A stretch of 64,000 bases of DNA, taken from positions 19,189,501 to 19,253,500 of the forward strand of contig NC_089866.1 of assembly GCF_036373705.1 (NCBI RefSeq), written 5' to 3'. How positions within the stretch are numbered: the stretch's first letter is position 1; every line of letters starts with the position of its first letter. The notes under the pieces are model-generated. The model did not search any database. It was not told the DNA's origin and saw only the letters and a list, made by a program, of their open reading frames with translations. The position numbers and the translations under genes are program-made. Of the stretch, positions 27,023 to 48,349 are shown piece by piece. The DNA is from Amia ocellicauda. Its lineage: Eukaryota; Chordata; Actinopteri; Amiiformes; Amiidae.

Positions 27023-30000
27023 TCACAGGATCTGGCACCAGCCCTGCCCCTTCCGGGACATCGAGCTGGCCCACGTCATGAGGGAGAGGCTGCGGTCCTC
27101 ATAGGGGGGGTAGCGCAGGTAGGTGATGCACTCGATCCGTGTGCTGCGCAGGACGCACGACTTCTTGTTAGAGAACGTTTCGAAGCTGTAGCGCCCGTGG
27201 TAGGAGCCCATCCCACTGGAGCCTGTCAAGCCAGCAGAGACTGGTTAGAGCGACTCGGCGATAATGGGGCAGGAGGCAGCCCGTTTTAACTCCTACGAGT
27301 TTCGGCATTTGCCTCCATTTCTTACCTACTCCTCCGAAAGGCAGCGTGACCATCATGCTTTGCAGCGTGCTATCATTGGAGCAGAAGCTGCCACTGGAGG
27401 TGCAGGTCATCATCTGGGAAATTACCTATAATGACCCAGGAAGGATGTGTATGGTTACATTCCTAACTCGGCAGGATGACCCGATAGCTGCTTCAAGCAC
27501 TGTACCATTGCTGGTTCTGTACCTTGCTGTTGCTGGAATAGACATACAGACACAGAGGCTTCGGTTTCTGGTTAATGAAGGCAAGGGCCTCATCTGCGCT
27601 GTCCACCGTCATCACGGGCAGAATGGGGCCAAGGATCTCCTGCTGCATGGCGGGGTCCGTCTCCAGCACGTCGATCAGCACTGTGGGGGCTTCACAACAA
27701 CACACGGTACTAGGCAACGGGCCTCTAACTGCAACCCACATAACCGTCTTTTTCCAACTAGGTCCCTAACCACCCTTATTCTGCATATGTAAATCCACCC
27801 CATCAGGTTTAACCCACAACTCACTTACCAATGTATCTCTCGGCCTCGTTGACCTGGCCCCCCACGGCCACCTTCCCGGAGCTCTGCAGGAGGTCTCGGA
27901 CGAGGGCAAAATGCTCCGCGTTGACCAGGCGTCCGTAGCTGCTGGACTGGCGGGGCTCCGGGCCGTAGAACTGCAGCAGGCAGGAGCTCAGGGCCTGGAC
28001 CAGTCGCTCCCTCACCTCCGTGTGGCACAGCACATAGTCCGGGGCCGCCATGCTCTGCCCCGAGTTCAGGAAGCGCGCCCAGGCGATGCGGCGAGCTGCG
28101 ATGCCCATGTCGCAGTCCCGGTCCACGTAGCACGGGTTCTTCCCTCCCAGGACTAGAGTGACCGGCGTTAGGGTGCGAGCCGCTGCCTGCATCACCTTCC
28201 TGCCGTCCGCACTGCTTCCTGGGAATACAAGGACAGACAGGAGGGCCTCACGAGACTGGAGCTAAAGTTCAGGAGATGCACGTACATCTGCATTTTCCCT
28301 CCAGTACATCAATGTAAATGCTTTTTATAATCATGATTTTTCACACAGTAATATATATAGCTCTGAAAAAAAAGAGACCACTTAACATTGATTTCTGAAT
28401 TTGGAGTGGTCTCTTAATTTTTTTTCCCCCAGAGCTGTATATATTGCCCAGAGAATCAATATTTGGATAGGAATAAATCAAATGCGTATTATAATGACAG
28501 GAAAATAAACCTGTAAAGAAGATGTGATCAAATTCGAGGTCCACAATCTCAGTGAGGTCACCAGGCCCTCCATGGATCACATGGTAGCATTCCTGAGAGA
28601 GAGCAGCAACATAAGGATGGGAGGAGATGGGGGGGGGGGGGGGGGGGGGGTTGAAGAGAAACCTCCTCTTCTGATTCTCTGCATGTTCAAGCAATCATGC
28701 CCTACTGTACAAAACACACCATAGTATTAGAGATATTCCAAATACAGAAACCCTTCCCCTGCTTTCCAAATACAACTTACAAAAGCACACATATTTGAAG
28801 TCTGCAAACCCCTGCTCAGGTCCTCTGTACAGCATCCACTGAACCACAGGAAGCAGTGGAAGAGAAAGCAGTTGACTATAAACGTAAAGTCAATGCAACT
28901 CCATTTTAGCTCTTATTTAAACTCATTATTCGGACAGCCCTCAGCCCTTGTAATAGGTGATGGACTCTCAGCTGAAGACTCAGGGCCTCACATTGTCCAG
29001 GTAGGATGGGAGGAGTCTGTGCAGAAGCTCGGCAGTGTGAGAGCAGATCTCGGAGGGATTGGTGATCACACAGTTGCCTAAGGGGGAGAGAAGAAAAAGA
29101 AAATTATATATACATCTCACAGGACTATCCACGATCAAAGACCTTTCAACTCAGTCTCATCTCCTATCTGCCTGCTAGCCTAAGTAAAGGAGACATGCTT
29201 CCTTTAATGCAGGACTAACGGGAGTGATTTTCAACTTCTGCTCCATCAAATCAAAGCTGTACCTTTCTTTTTGTTAGTTTTGTTGGCTTTCCTCGAATAT
29301 CAAATGCTCCGAGTGAAAGTAAAATGTAGAACACACTGTCACACCCAGGCCAGCGCTGGAGATATAAAGTATACCTGCAGCGATGGCACCAATTAGAGGG
29401 ACAAGGCAGAGCTGGACCGGGCTGTTCCAGGCCCCCACAATGAGCACCACCCCCAGGGGCTCCCTCACCACGAAGCAGTCATCCAGAGAGGTGGTCTAAG
29501 AGACAACACAGGCCGGTGTCACAATCCACACACTGGAGCTCTGCTCTTTCAGCAGACAACATAGCTTTATAGTTTGTTTTTTCCTTGTTTTCCAGTGGAA
29601 GGAGCAGTTGCGAAAGCAGTTTATCCCCTTCACCCACAGTGCAATTCTGTAGTCATTAAACCCTACAGAATGAGGTCAGTTAGGCTCACAACACAGAACA
29701 CCCAAAAGCCTCAATAATCCTCCCATGTCTACACTGGACAATGTACTGCTTTATAGCCGAGACCGTTACACAAGAGCTGGAGACATTTTTTTAACCGGCC
29801 AACATCAAGAAACCAAGTGTTTTCCACATAAATCCATTTCGGCAACACAAACCTGACTTAATTATATAAAATCACTAGAAAACCTGCTTACAATACTCAA
29901 TCTCAATACTTGCTTCAGAAACATTTATATTGCATGAAGGACTTCTGCAACTCTGCCCTCGACAACTGCTTTACCAGGTTTCGTTCCACAGGTTCGGGCT

Positions 30001-31324
30001 CCATCCACTTCTTCAGGTTGTTGATGGCGTAAATGGCCTCGTTCTTCACCGGCATCAGCTCGGAGTACACGGTCTCAAACCGGGGCTGGCGACATCATGC
30101 GGCACACAGGAGTGGAGAGAGGCACGTAAACATGTGTATCATTAACGAAGATGGAGGATCGATACAGAAATGCAGATGTTTCAAATACCAATGACTGGAA
30201 AGCCCCTTGCAGGTATCTTTTCCTCCAGTGAAAGGGAGGGAAACAATGCCTCTTTATGCCTTTCCAATCACGGACTTGTGTAGGCCACACACACCTTCTG
30301 CAGGTCTCTAGACAAAGCGTCCACAAACTCGCCCTCGTGATCCTCCAGCATGTGCATCAGGCCCTCCAGCTGGCTGAGGCGGAAAGTCTCCTGGCTGGGC
30401 CTCTTTGCCAGGAACGCTGCCCTGGCTCTCTTCAGGAGCTCTGAGCACAGGGCCGGGCATGACTTCACATCGCTGGATTTGGTTCTGGGAAAAAGTTCAA
30501 TATGGAAAAAGACCAGCTTCACAAACAATCAATCTTCACCTTAGGTTTGTTATTAAAAAAAATATAATCCACTACTTGTAGGAGTTGAATATAACCACTT
30601 GGGTGGATTGGAAAATGTGAAAACACCAGCCAAGAAATTAAGCTTCTTTCCCACACTTTAGGGAGTGTGCTGGATACTAAGAAGCAAGAATACTGATTAT
30701 GTTCTGCAAAGTCTTTATTTAAAATATTCTGTAGCTCTATAATTGCATCCACTGCATTTCTCTTTGCTAGTTTTATTTCTCTCTCAGTTATTAAAAGAGA
30801 GCATTATTGATAGAGGAACAGCTTTCTTTCATTAAAATCCGGTGGAATTCATTGCTGCTTAAGGCTCGATACCTTGAAAGGATTTCCCTCGCCGTGTTAC
30901 TGCACTTTCTTGTGGGATGCGAACTTGATCTAACGTCTGCATGCATTGGATTCAAATAACGGCAGTAGGACACGGCGCTCAAATGGCAAGGTGAAGAGCG
31001 TGTGCATTTAAAATGTGTGAAGATCAATACGATATTTCACAGATGCAAAACCAAACGTGTTAGACGGGTAGGTGGATAGTCACCATATTGATTACACGCA
31101 AGGAACAATGAAAGCCACATAACAACCACCCTCTTCATTGCACTCATCGGTTTGCTACCTCGCATTCACTCGCACTGGAAAGCGCTACCCACGCAAACTA
31201 GTAACCTGCGACTGCGTCAGTATATACATGCAAGTAATTAATTCATTAATTGAGATAAGCACACATACCTCCTTAATGACTTGAACCATCGCGACGGAGA
31301 AGGACTAGGCGGTGAATTCAACAT
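27023..31324 (-). CDS. ALDH3B-like protein, predicted catalytically dead
   Basis: Member of aldehyde dehydrogenase family 3, closest in wording to ALDH3B. Ten exons: 31324-31269, 30484-30295, 30085-29975, 29495-29375, 29077-28992, 28592-28511, 28218-27829, 27689-27523, 27425-27326, 27222-27023. All have GT/AG junctions, phases close, and no stop interrupts the 500 residues; human ALDH3B1 has 468. Retained: Asn143 (AWN), Glu363 (QQEILGP), the fold motifs LPFGGVG and SSGMGSYHG, and a C-terminal CQIL. CQIL is a CaaX box with final Leu, expected to be geranylgeranylated as in lipidated ALDH3B proteins. Lost: the catalytic Cys, where GQTC is GQSM (Met272; ALDH3A1 Cys243); the general base Glu, where TLELGGK is TLVLGGK (Val238; Glu209); and the NAD-ribose Lys, where KPSE is NPSE (Asn166; Lys137). 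I infer a membrane-anchored pseudoenzyme, not a decaying pseudogene. A family D or other ALDH3 subclass is possible. Confidence 0.93.
28356..28442. mobile_element. Short MITE-like inverted-repeat element
   Basis: About 85 bp in an ALDH-gene intron. One end reads tagctctgaaaa...agagaccact and the other is its inverse (agtggtctctt...cagagctgta), with TA at both edges. AGCTCTG...AGAGACCACT ends are common on short non-autonomous elements in fish. There is no coding capacity. Confidence 0.75.
28629..28650. repeat. Poly-G tract
   Basis: Twenty-two G residues on the plus strand. On the minus strand this is a poly-C tract about 37-58 nt upstream of the splice acceptor of ALDH exon 28592-28511. Confidence 0.95.
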
Positions 31325-34300
31325 GCTTCAACAATGACTACACGTATGTGCTTCACTGATCAGCAGAGCCGGAATGAACTGCGCGTCCCGAGCGCTCCGG
31401 AGTATATTAGGATTTGGGGATACCCAAGAGCATGCGCACTACCGTCAGTGACCATAACCCCGCCAGGTGGGCCGGTCAAACACCCCGGCCCAGGTGCCTT
31501 CTTAATCATTCCTGAATTTAAAAGACCATTTAAAAGTTGTGAATGCGTAATATGAATCTACTGAGGTAATTTAGCTTTTTTATTTATATATTTGTATATA
31601 TAATGTGGATTACGCACTTTTATGGCTGAATTAACCCTCGGTTTGTGTAAGTAAACCAATAAAGAAAAGGAAGCACACCGTTCATTGTAAAGAATGGATT
31701 TAAGAAAAAAAAAATCAAAAGGATTACATACGACTACATATATTACATTGTTTTAGTAAGGTTATACACATAAATCACATATTCTTTACATTAAAACTGT
31801 ATGCATTTAAACAGCTAGCATTTTACATAGTGCAACAAGTTCCTTATTTTCCAAGACACTTTAACAAAAAACAAAAAACAAAAAAAACTAATCATTTGGA
31901 GAGGGCACTGTGTTAAAGTCTGTCCTTGTTTCCACACATACACTGGATTCTTAGAAATAAGGGAGTACATAATGGAGGAGAAAGTTAGACTTTATGACAT
32001 AAAACACACCCAATAATGACAACGCCCTTGCTAGGGTGAGCATGCCAGGCAGCCCATGGGAAGCTTCGGTCCAGTACACCTCAAACACTGCGATGGTGGT
32101 CAGTTCAGTCCTTCTGTCATTTACACCCGACTATGGCAACTGGCAACAGCTCTCTGATCAACGACAGTCACATCATGACAAGACATTGTGATTCCTTATA
32201 ACTCACATGAAACAAATACAGCCCTTCCTTCGGAGAAATTAGAAAATATATTATACCCCCCCAATACACATACACACAACATTCAGAAATAAAATGTGAT
32301 TATTTATCTTAATTGACATATAATCACCGGCCTTCTTGGTGAGGATGCCCCAATTAAACTGCCACAAAAAACTTCCAAGCCATTAGTAAGCATTACCCTG
32401 GGCAAGCAATACCTTGAGAACGTAGAGGCTGATATGATTGTCTCTCAGGAAGCTCTGTATAACCCGGGTCCATCTACAGCATTCACAATGCGTTATGTAC
32501 AGATTAATATCAAGGACTCGTTGAGAAAGCAAAACCCACCCTCGTAAGGGGTTCTGTAAATAGTGGGACCACCAAAGAGCCCTGATGTATCCTTCCACGT
32601 GTAGAGACACACACACAGCATGATACTATGGAAATACAGTTTGCATATTACAAAAGTCTAAATTTGATTGACTATTGCTTACATTATGTTCCTCCATCTT
32701 TTATTTCAAGTCCCATTCTTCATGAGAACTTAAGGGGTTCCATTTAGTGATTCATTAAATAACTGCACCTTTACCAATCCAAAGACCCTTTTAAAAGTAT
32801 AAAACCAAAACCGTTTTGCTTTCAGTTAGTCCGTTAATTACACACGAGATCAATTTTGATTTTGAAGGCCAGCCGATGGAGATTGATCGCTTTATTTGAA
32901 AACTGGGTGGGAAAAGGGCAACTCCAGATCCATTCAAGCCTCTCAACTTTTTGAACTTGTTTCCAAGGGAGTGCATCTTTATTAAACTGCGTACACGTGT
33001 GTCAACAAACAATATTAAACCATTTCCTGGATCAGAAACCCAGTGTAGTCTTGTCCACAGACTGAAATGCTTTGATGGTTTGGCTCCAGGTCAGGGGTGA
33101 AGTCTTTGCTGGAATCCAACTTTCCCAGCGTATGGCTTGGTTCCAAAAAGACACGGTCACAGTTCAATTAAAAAAATCAATTCTCATGTTGGAACCAAAG
33201 GCGAAAGAAAGATGCAAGAAAACCTGGATGAGTCAGTGCCTCCATCACAACACACAGAACACAAAGAGCTTTAAAATCCACTAGAAAGAGAGAGACGTTT
33301 TTGTTTATCTGCTGTTGATTTAAGAGGTGATGGCGAGATCCCACACTCTCCTGAAAGGAAAACGAACAGGGACTAAAGCAGCCTCCTGCAGGTGTTCAAC
33401 ATGTTCCAACAAATCATAAGAGTATGTTGGTTTCCAAGACATAGCATTGACAGAGAGCGCAAAGATGTCTGGGTAAAGCTGGAACAACTGGGACTGTCAG
33501 AAATACTATCCTTTTGATGCATCCCATATTATTTAATAAGAAATATACTTCTGATTTTGGTTCGTTATACACTTTTCTGTGGAAAGGCAGAGCTGTAACA
33601 CACAAGGATTATAATTTTCTGCCAGTTCAGCAGTAAACAGGATATTCGGAAACTAGGTATGTTTAGTTCTGCCTTGTCTTTTCAACATGCAGTGTTTTTA
33701 GAAGGTTTAGCACTATTATTTTTTTTTTTAATTATTATTGTTCTAAATTAATAACAGTAACAATAATAAGCAGAAAACCTAAAGTTTTCATCCAAAGTAT
33801 GTTAATCAGTCAAACAAAAAGGATGCAAACTGTCCATAGCTTTAATTTAGTTACAAAGGAAAACGGTAAAAAATAAACAATATTAAACAATAAAATTTTA
33901 AATACTTGAAACAAAGAAATTGCGGGGGAAAAGTCAAATACTTCATAAGAATACAGAGAAACAAAACATCTAATTTCTGTCATGCAGTCTCAGTTTCTCT
34001 CTCACTTTTATGGGGCACCTTTTTTAGATTGCTCCAGTTAAAACCCAGCTGTATAAATCGGTAATTGTACGTAACAATATTGTGATATACTGAATAACTG
34101 TAAGTTGCCCTGGATAAGGGTGTCTGCTAAGAAAGATAATGATAATACATCTGTGGAGGGAGTTGCTTGTTTTGAACCCACAGCTGTTTTGTTCTTCTAA
34201 CATTGGACTCGCACACACCCTGTACTTCTGCCTCATAGAGAGTATTAATGAAGATTAAATAAAGCAGTTTTCTGCCTACCATCAGAAGAGAGTAGACTGA

Positions 34301-34957
34301 GGTATGTTTCTATATAAAGTATACATTAGTGTAATAGCAGTAGGGATAGTGTGACTGAGGTAACTTGTTTTAATACCTTGTTCAACAGGGGGTAAAGTGG
34401 TACAGGGGTACCATGTTATTGAAACAAACTCAAACCTTCCCACAATTCCCTACACATAAGTTAGTCTTTCCAGAATTCCATAAAAACTTAAGAAAACGGA
34501 TTCCCCCGTATCAAAACACAGGCCAAGTTCCTGTCATCATCTGAAGCTGAAGCATTTGAAGCCGATGAACAAGACCATCTGAAAACCCAAATCATTCATG
34601 TCGCTTTTGTCTGAGGAATCTCAGAGACCGTACTTCCTCCGAAAGCAACACGTTGCCAGGATCCTGTTCCAAGACCGTTTGTGAAACCGCTGTTCTCTCT
34701 CCCACGCAGGTTTCCTCGTGGAGTGAAAAAACGCATGACGCTGCGTGCTGAAGAGAAGTTTCTGTGACAACTATCAAAAACTAAAAATAATCATAAATTC
34801 ATGGCTTACATCTGTATTGCTTTCTAGTTCATTTCATATACAAAAAACTAATAAAATCTCTCTGAGACAATGCACACTATTCTGGTTTGAAAAAACAAAG
34901 AGTGATTACTGAGCCTGAGATACAGTACTAGAAATGTGAGAGATGAAGCCAGAGGCA
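31325..34957. other. Non-coding interval between the ALDH gene and ube3b
   Basis: No coding exon was recognised. The left end should hold the ALDH-gene promoter and the right end may extend the ube3b 3' UTR. It is AT-rich with A-homopolymer stretches (near 31,870) and contains a SINE tail at 34,101-34,130. Open frames here are short and unconvincing. Confidence 0.5.
34101..34130 (+). repeat. SINE 3' tail fragment
   Basis: The phrase gttgccctggataagggtgt, then ctgctaa, matches the standard tRNA-SINE tail and the copy at about 2775-2808. The 5' part is degenerate or absent. Confidence 0.6.
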
Positions 34958-34963
34958 TTTAAT
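34958..34963 (-). terminator. ube3b: Candidate ube3b poly(A) signal
   Basis: ATTAAA on the minus strand about 280 bp after the ube3b stop. It is the first acceptable hexamer I see downstream; longer 3' UTRs are possible. Confidence 0.4.
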
Positions 34964-35242
34964 TTAGTTACAAAATAAATTATCCTATGATTTTTCCAGG
35001 GGCAGGGAAAGGGGGCAAAAAACCCAAAACAAAAACACTGGGTCACACGTCTTTTCAGTGACTTTTGCTCTGAAGCGATTCTAACTGCGCAGCCAAAGCA
35101 TCACTGACAATTATCTCTTGCTCATCCTTAAGAAAGAACTGTATAGGCTTTCAAAGGCAAGACTGGGGAATCTTGGGGCTGGAGTGCAAAGACTTCGTGC
35201 CAGCCAGGATCTCCAGGGCGAGTTGGGCGTTGCCGTGCCGTG

Positions 35243-45147
<9,905 letters not shown>

Positions 45148-48125
45148 CTTTCACTCCTAAGGTGAAATCAGCAACAATGAAACAGCCTAGATATATTTAT
45201 GTGCAAGACTTTATCAAATATATATGCATACAATGGAGAAAAATGTTTAAAAGTGAGACAAACACAACACTTTACGTTGGCTAATTCCTTACTGATAATG
45301 GTGTTGATAAAATACTAATTTATTTTTAATCATTTAGATTTGTATTTTCTTGATGATGTCCTAATGAAATTCTCCTCCTTCATTTGTTGCTTCAGATCTA
45401 AAACTTTCTTAACACAGCTTTTAACTTTATGATCTGACAAATAAACATAGCTCTTTCATATCCTGTAGCTGGCTGTCATCTAATTGCCAATTGAACCGAA
45501 AGTTAACTGAGCTCTCAATTACTTAATTGAACCCTTGATTGAACTAATAATTGACTACATCATAGCTTTCTCATTATTTTAAAAAGTAGGGTTTTACGTT
45601 AAGCATAACATTTTATAGATCTGTTAAAGGAATTTACATTTTATCAGTTACAAAATTGAAAAAGTCAAATGCAAGCAAATTATTAGTTCAATTAAGGGTT
45701 CAATTAAGTAATTGAGAGCTTGGTTGGAACAAAAACCAGCAGGGTAGGGGGTCCTGCAGGATCAGGATTGAGAATCACTGACCTAAAACAAAGTTTACAC
45801 TGGGAGCTGAATACTATTTCTCTTAAATAGATTAACTGCAAGGTATACCACCATAAATTAAAAGTGCTCTACTCCATCACAAAAATGGAACATTTGTAAG
45901 TTAAAGGGGTTTACACAATTCATATTTTGTAATTGTGGTGACACAGATGACGCAGTGAATCACCACCTGAGACCTGAGAGTCAGTGCTCAGCCCAGACAA
46001 CCTGAAATAATGAAGGCACCGACCCACCTAAGGCTTTTGCTCTTGACTGCAGACCTCTGGCTCATTACAGACCCCGCTGCATGTCCCGTCTTTCCCTCCA
46101 AGGCCCAGAATGGCAGGAATGCTTCCGGAAAGCGCCGCAGCTCCCAGAATAACCCGGTCAACGCTGCTCAGGGTGTCATCTCTAGAAAATAAAGAGCCAG
46201 CGAAGGAATAACTAAGACAGATTTACTGTAGCTCTTAAAACAGCTATTGTACTGAACAACATCTTGGCGTTTCCCTTCTATATTATTCATAGATAGCCTG
46301 TACTCTACTATATCACACAGGGGAACTTACTGCCAGTTTTCTTCAAAAGTATAGTCAACTGGAAATATAAAGTAATTGTGGTCCCTCTATGAATGATTCA
46401 CAGGCCTTGGGGGAGCTGCAGGCTGATGCTGTGCTACATCACAGCTGGCAATTTAAATACATACCAACTCTTTTTCCTCCTTTTTTATACCAACAGAACA
46501 TTGCATATTAATCCATCACTGTTCATATTTGAACTAAAACAGGCTGAAGTAAACAAACATGCAGGCTGGCCTTAGTCAGATAAAATGAATGTGCCAAACC
46601 TACAATCCACTGATAATATTTTCCTAACAGTATTTAATGCTTGCTTGATCGTTTTGAACCTATCTGGGAGCAACTGAACCCTGCATAGCAAGTGTACACC
46701 TCAGTACTTACGGTTTCCGCTGTGAATGTAACTGTTTCAATACTGACACACTTCTATTCAGGTCGGCTTCAAATTTGAATCGATATTGAAAATACTATTG
46801 CTAATCAAACACATTTTCAATCCACCATCACCTACTGTATGAAACGTTGTTTAGTCCAGCGAGAGGGCTAAACTGAAACTATACACAATACACGCAATCA
46901 AACGCTGTCAGTCAGCATGAGCTGCAATATTTGTATATAACTATCAAGGACTGTACTGGGACTAAAAATAATGTACAATTACTGCAAAGTTGCCTGTTGA
47001 CAACAACTAAGACTGGCTCGTTACCGTCATGTTATCATCAGAAATCGACGGTTTCTTCTTTCTTTAGGGGTATAAAAAACCGCCATGCATAGCCTATACA
47101 TAAGCAAACAACAGACATTAAAAATGGTTACTACATCCGTAGCTAGCTGTATGTCGAAATACTTTTATTTGCTAATATGTTACAAAATTACAATTTTCTC
47201 AACCAACTACGACAGAGGTAAGCGTGCATTATAGAAACGATGCTTGGCAGGGCGCTGTCAATGGCAAATAAAAGCGTAAGACCAATTAATCTAAACCAAA
47301 TATAAATAACAAAAACAAAACCCATACACTGAGTGCAGCCATTAATCCTCTCGGTGTCACGTCAAACAGGTTCCGGGGAGGCAACAAGTCTTGTTATTGT
47401 TTACATCACACACTTTGAACATAACGTGATATTACTACCGTTTTAGACTAAATGCATTCATCCAACACACGTGTAATTTAATATTTAATCGATTCGTATC
47501 ATATAAGTAATAAACGAAATAAAAGGTTAAATTATATTTTAGGAACGAATGGTTTAGTCTCGTGTGAAAGGGATCTAATTAGCAGTTACTCCATGCGGGG
47601 CGGAGGTATTTTTGTATGAAGTAATTGAGGGGCAAAATGTGTCATTCCCATTCAGGATCAAAAAGGAAGTCTGTCAATTCACAGTGTTGTTACTTCGTTG
47701 TCCAGATAGGTTCAGCTAAACTAAATTAGTCAGAAGAACGATTCAACTTAATAAAATAAATACATAAATACGTCTCAATGCTCTAAGAATAACATCTAAC
47801 ATCGAATCTGTAACTTAATCATGTTTAAACGGGCGAATAAAATGACAATACAAAGGTTCTCTCTCTCTTTCTCCTATATAGGCCTATATATAATTTTAAT
47901 ATAATTAAATATTTGAAAGAAAAACAAGTACATTTACAAAAATACATTTCACGTAAATAAATCAAACTGAAGTCAGCTTAAAATAAACGCTATTATTTAA
48001 AGGAATGTAAATGTCATTAAAGGATTACATTGGGGGGGAAAGGAAAGCTATTTTATACATACAAATGAATATGGGAAAACTGTTTACGCTACTGCGCGTC
48101 AGAACACTGGTCTCTTTCTTGTAGC
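45148..48125. other. ube3b 5' intron and divergent intergenic DNA
   Basis: No coding exon. The ube3b untranslated first exon should lie here or at the right border. Several good minus-strand donors exist (for example near 46,703-46,711), so the exon cannot be assigned. It holds the fold-back repeat at 45,510-45,720. Confidence 0.5.
45510..45720. repeat. Fold-back repeat with 43-bp arms
   Basis: Arms at 45510-45552 and 45678-45720 are reverse complements with one mismatch, separated by 125 bp. They are followed by ggtcctgcaggatcaggatt gagaatcactg, an end phrase typical of fish interspersed repeats. A related CAATTA-rich repeat lies at 19,220-19,480. The class is unknown. Confidence 0.7.
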
Positions 48126-48303
48126 GCAGATGTCCGCAGTTCGGCGCAGATCTGCTAAATCCCGCCGATCCCATTGGTGGAGCCGCGCAGAACTGCGGAC
48201 ATCTGCACCACACGATCGCACTGCGCTAGTACTGACGTCACGTTTCCGCTGAGGAAGGTAAGACCGGAAATCGCTCGTCGCGCCGCTCACTGGGCCGGAA
48301 GTG
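48126..48303. promoter_or_regulatory. kctd10 core promoter, shared with ube3b
   Basis: GC-rich block just upstream of kctd10 exon 1. It contains an inverted CCAAT (cccattgg, about 48,170-48,177), a perfect palindromic CRE (TGACGTCA, 48233-48240) and ETS-type sites (CCGGAAA at 48274, CCGGAAGTG at 48295-48303). A 17-bp perfect inverted repeat (48126-48142 and 48190-48206) flanks the CCAAT. No TATA box is evident. The setup fits a housekeeping divergent promoter, but use by ube3b is inferred. Confidence 0.7.
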
Positions 48304-48349
48304 GGAGATTGCTTCTTGACTGGCGAGTGCGGGAGTGTTTCTGGGTTCT

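Noticed and set aside
27326-27413. A shorter version of ALDH exon 9 starting at the ATGATG after ttcccag
   Set aside because: It would drop four residues that the family has; the acceptor 12 bp upstream, giving V-I-S-Q first, restores the family length and phase.
27825-28156. Long open frames overlapping ALDH exon 28218-27829 in other frames and on the other strand
   Set aside because: They are shadows of a GC-rich coding exon; the frame given for the ALDH gene matches the family throughout.
27023-31324. ALDH gene as an ordinary decayed pseudogene
   Set aside because: All ten exons are open, splice sites are standard, phases close and the C-terminal CaaX box is kept; only active-site residues are changed.
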